From NCBI GenBank assembly GCA_012032975.1, contig JAAUPU010000178.1, forward strand, positions 1 to 6,499: a DNA stretch of 6,499 bases, written 5' to 3'. Each line of letters begins with the position of its first letter. Positions within the stretch are counted from its first letter, which is position 1. This DNA is from Caldilineaceae bacterium. GTDB taxonomy: Bacteria > Chloroflexota > Anaerolineae > Caldilineales > Caldilineaceae. Both the position numbers and the translations under genes were made by a program. The notes under the pieces are model-generated. The model had not been told where the DNA came from. It did not search any database and saw only the letters and a program-made list of their open reading frames with translations. Shown here piece by piece: positions 5,172 to 6,499 of the stretch.

Positions 5172-5318
5172 GCGCGCGGCATGGCCGAGATGCCCTTCAT
5201 TGCCACCGCGCTGGCCATCGCCGCCGCCATCCACGACGCCACCGGCGTTTGGCTCGACCGGCTGCCCTTTACCCCGGAACGGGTTTGGCGAGCGTTGCGC
5301 GACGAACGACAAGGGTGA
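5172..5318 (+). pseudogene. Xanthine/aldehyde dehydrogenase Mo-subunit C-terminus, copy 2
   Basis: After a TAG at 5169 an open frame reads through [23 protein letters not shown] (from 5181) and [22 protein letters not shown] to TGA 5316. This is the last ~48 residues of a xanthine dehydrogenase/CoxL-family molybdopterin-binding subunit: 'GEmPfia..[13 protein letters not shown]..[14 protein letters not shown]'. The whole upstream body with the cofactor-binding domains is missing, so it cannot be functional even though this tail is undamaged. The DNA is GC-rich with normal codon bias, unlike the cassette beside it, so the truncation looks recent. It lies exactly 1,476 bp from the decayed copy at 3751-3881. 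Confidence 0.75.
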
Positions 5319-5398
5319 TACCGTTTGCCGACAGCTGCCGGCGAGTACTCCTGTACCGATCACCATCCGACAAATTCTCGTAGCCGTTGGCTATCGCG

Positions 5399-5450
5399 TT
5401 GCGTTCACACCTTGTCCCGACTATAATGTACGCAATCGCCAAAACGTACG
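5399..5450 (+). promoter_or_regulatory. Toxin-antitoxin promoter with possible operator
   Basis: TTGCGT (5399-5404), a 17-base spacer, and a consensus TATAAT (5422-5427), ~57 bases before the antitoxin start. GTACG overlaps the -10 end (5428-5432) and recurs at 5446-5450 within ACGTACGT. Phd/YefM antitoxins bind repeated TGTAC-type palindromes at this place, so autoregulation is likely. The rest of 5319-5484 holds no gene that I can support. Confidence 0.6.
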
Positions 5451-5484
5451 TATTGAACATCTTGGCAAGCTGGAGGATTGGATC

Positions 5485-5781
5485 GTGGAAAGAACAGTGA
5501 GCAGCACTTCCGCCAGGGATTCATTCAGCGCAATGCTGGACGAAGTACAATTTCAAGGGGACCAGTACATCATCAGTCGCAAAGGCAAGCCAGCCGCCGC
5601 ATTGGTTCCGATGGATGTCTACGAGGCTTGGAAGCGGAATCGTCAGCGCTTCTTCCAATTGGTTCGCGACTTCCAGGAAGGTAGCGGTGATAACGACCCG
5701 GATGAGATTATGGAACTGGTTCTGGAGGCCCAACAAGCGATTCGATCAGAGGTTGCCGACGAAACCCCGTCGCAGCCATAA
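5485..5781 (+). CDS. Phd/YefM-family antitoxin
   Basis: 98 residues from GTG 5485, set by GGAGG at 5472-5476 with 8 bases of spacing; no ATG precedes the conserved part. Residues 5-46 (VSSTSARDSFSAMLDEV ... DQYIISRKGKPAAALVPMDVYEAW) are the Phd/YefM DNA-binding fold: the usual 'vs..eaR..f..ll..v......i.itr.gkp.avlv....ye.l' pattern. The C-terminal third (~50-98) is acidic and probably unfolded until bound to the toxin. It should neutralise the PIN protein encoded two bases downstream and repress the shared promoter. Confidence 0.88.
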   Translation: MERTVSSTSARDSFSAMLDEVQFQGDQYIISRKGKPAAALVPMDVYEAWKRNRQRFFQLVRDFQEGSGDNDPDEIMELVLEAQQAIRSEVADETPSQP

Positions 5782-5783
5782 CC

Positions 5784-6212
5784 ATGCGAGTCGTATTAGA
5801 TGCGAACATTTATGTCAGCGCGCTGCTGCTGCAACGCGGAAATGCCAAAGAGATTATGGACTTGTTCGAGAAGAAGAGGATCGAATTACTGGTCAGCGAG
5901 CCGATTCTGGAGGAAGTTGGACGCGTACTTGGCTATCCGCACATCGCCAGGATACACAAACAGAAAGCCCAGCAGATCGAAGAGTACCTCGCATCCCTGA
6001 AAGAGAACGCGGACGTCATTCAACCTGCCACCACACTACACGTTTCTGCTGACGAGCCAGACAATCGTTACATCGAATGCGCGGTTGAGGGCAACGCCGA
6101 CGTCCTGGTCACCGGCGACAAGAGACATCTCCTCCCCATTCGGGAATACCACGGCATACAGATTCTGTCGCCCGCAGCCTTTCTGCTTTTCATGCAGGTC
6201 GGCGCAAGCTGA
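5784..6212 (+). CDS. PIN-domain toxin (COG1569/TIGR00305-like)
   Basis: 142 residues; ATG two bases after the antitoxin stop, hence translationally coupled. All PIN-domain acidic residues are in place: Asp6 in VVLDANIYVSALL, Glu43/44 in SEPILEEVGRVL, Asp93 in DEPDNRYIECA, and Asp112 in VLVTGDKRHLL. The end (IQILSPAAFL) is typical of the 'putative toxin component, PIN family' group. These are Mg/Mn-dependent ribonucleases; the RNA target of this one cannot be told. With an undamaged active site and partner it is probably active. The pair lies 42 bases before a type I restriction gene, as stabilising or defence-island modules often do. Confidence 0.9.
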   Translation: MRVVLDANIYVSALLLQRGNAKEIMDLFEKKRIELLVSEPILEEVGRVLGYPHIARIHKQKAQQIEEYLASLKENADVIQPATTLHVSADEPDNRYIECAVEGNADVLVTGDKRHLLPIREYHGIQILSPAAFLLFMQVGAS

Positions 6213-6254
6213 TTCTTCTCCAGCCTTCCAACCGACAAATTGACAGGACCGACG

Positions 6255-6499
6255 ATGTCACAACTTGATCAGCTTGAGGCCATTGAGCGACGGCTGTGGA
6301 GCAGCGCCGACAACCTGCGCGCCAACTCGACCTACGCCAGCAACCAATATTTCCTGCCCGTAATGGGACTGATTTTTCTGCGCCATGCCTACAGCCGCTT
6401 CCTGGCCGTGAAGGAGGGTATCGTGGCCGAACTCCCCACCCGCAACGGTGTGCCCCGTGAATTGACCGTGGCGGATTTCTCGCGCAAGGGAGCCATCTT
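6255..6499 (+). CDS. hsdM: Type I restriction-modification DNA methyltransferase subunit, N-terminal part
   Basis: The frame is open from ATG 6255 (AGGA at 6245-6248) to the window end, giving 81 residues of a protein normally ~500-800 long. LWSSADNLRANSTYASNQYFLPVMGLIFLRHAYSRF is the HsdM N-terminal helical domain signature ('lW.aAD.LRan...seY...vLgLiFLry'). The methylase domain with NPPF would follow outside. It modifies adenine in the site recognised by HsdS and forms the restriction complex with HsdR. Start chosen on the ribosome site and the family start; a single-gene operon with the toxin pair is possible since no terminator lies between. Confidence 0.9.
   Translation, partial: MSQLDQLEAIERRLWSSADNLRANSTYASNQYFLPVMGLIFLRHAYSRFLAVKEGIVAELPTRNGVPRELTVADFSRKGAI

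Noticed and set aside
5200..5484. Upstream extension of the antitoxin frame
   Set aside because: It overlaps the dehydrogenase remnant in another frame, and the promoter's TATAAT lies inside it; GTG 5485 has a ribosome site.
6213..6254. Possible attC after the PIN toxin, which would make the pair a cassette
   Set aside because: Only 42 bases before hsdM, no paired arms and no GTTRRRY core.

Overview
The window reads like a chromosome segment of a GC-rich, non-enteric bacterium, with a Chloroflexota (Caldilinea/Anaerolineae-like) or similar environmental lineage as my best guess. The guess rests on the style of the small 'VRLW...RGxVEHVxSG' protein, the duplicated-domain lipoprotein, and the mix of aldehyde/xanthine dehydrogenase and VOC remnants. 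No rRNA, tRNA or marker gene confirms it.

Region 1 (1-2730, all +) looks like one transcription block. It holds a 62-residue peptide with a strong ribosome site that ends in Cys; a 12-bp hairpin; an HFCD-family flavoprotein of the EpiD/CypD type, the enzymes that oxidatively decarboxylate a C-terminal cysteine; a 69-residue protein overlapping the flavoprotein end; a lipoprotein built from two copies of one ~197-residue domain; and a perfect 32-bp palindrome as likely terminator. A precursor-like peptide with a C-terminal Cys next to a Cys decarboxylase points to a RiPP (ribosomally made, modified peptide) pathway. This is the most interesting coding content.

Region 2 (2760-3881) is a gene graveyard on the + strand. 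It contains a SAM methyltransferase broken by a one-base shift in a G run and by an internal deletion, the first half of a VOC (glyoxalase-fold) protein, and, directly joined to it, a decayed C-terminus of a xanthine/aldehyde dehydrogenase molybdopterin subunit.

Region 3 (3942-5065, read on the - strand) is an integron-type gene cassette. An uncharacterised 248-residue protein is followed 7 bases after its stop by a well-formed 101-nt attC site. A second, less typical attC-like inverted repeat lies directly upstream of the gene. The core site upstream of the gene (GTTATGT) and the inverse core of the downstream attC (ACATAAC) are exact complements, as expected for the two ends of one cassette. 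A terminator lies past the cassette and a sigma70-like promoter lies before it. No integrase is in the window. A second copy of the dehydrogenase C-terminus (5172-5318) lies 1,476 bp from the first, so the two copies bracket the cassette.

Region 4 (5399-6499, +) is defence-like: a promoter, a Phd/YefM-type antitoxin, a PIN-domain toxin, and the beginning of a type I restriction-modification M subunit that runs off the window.
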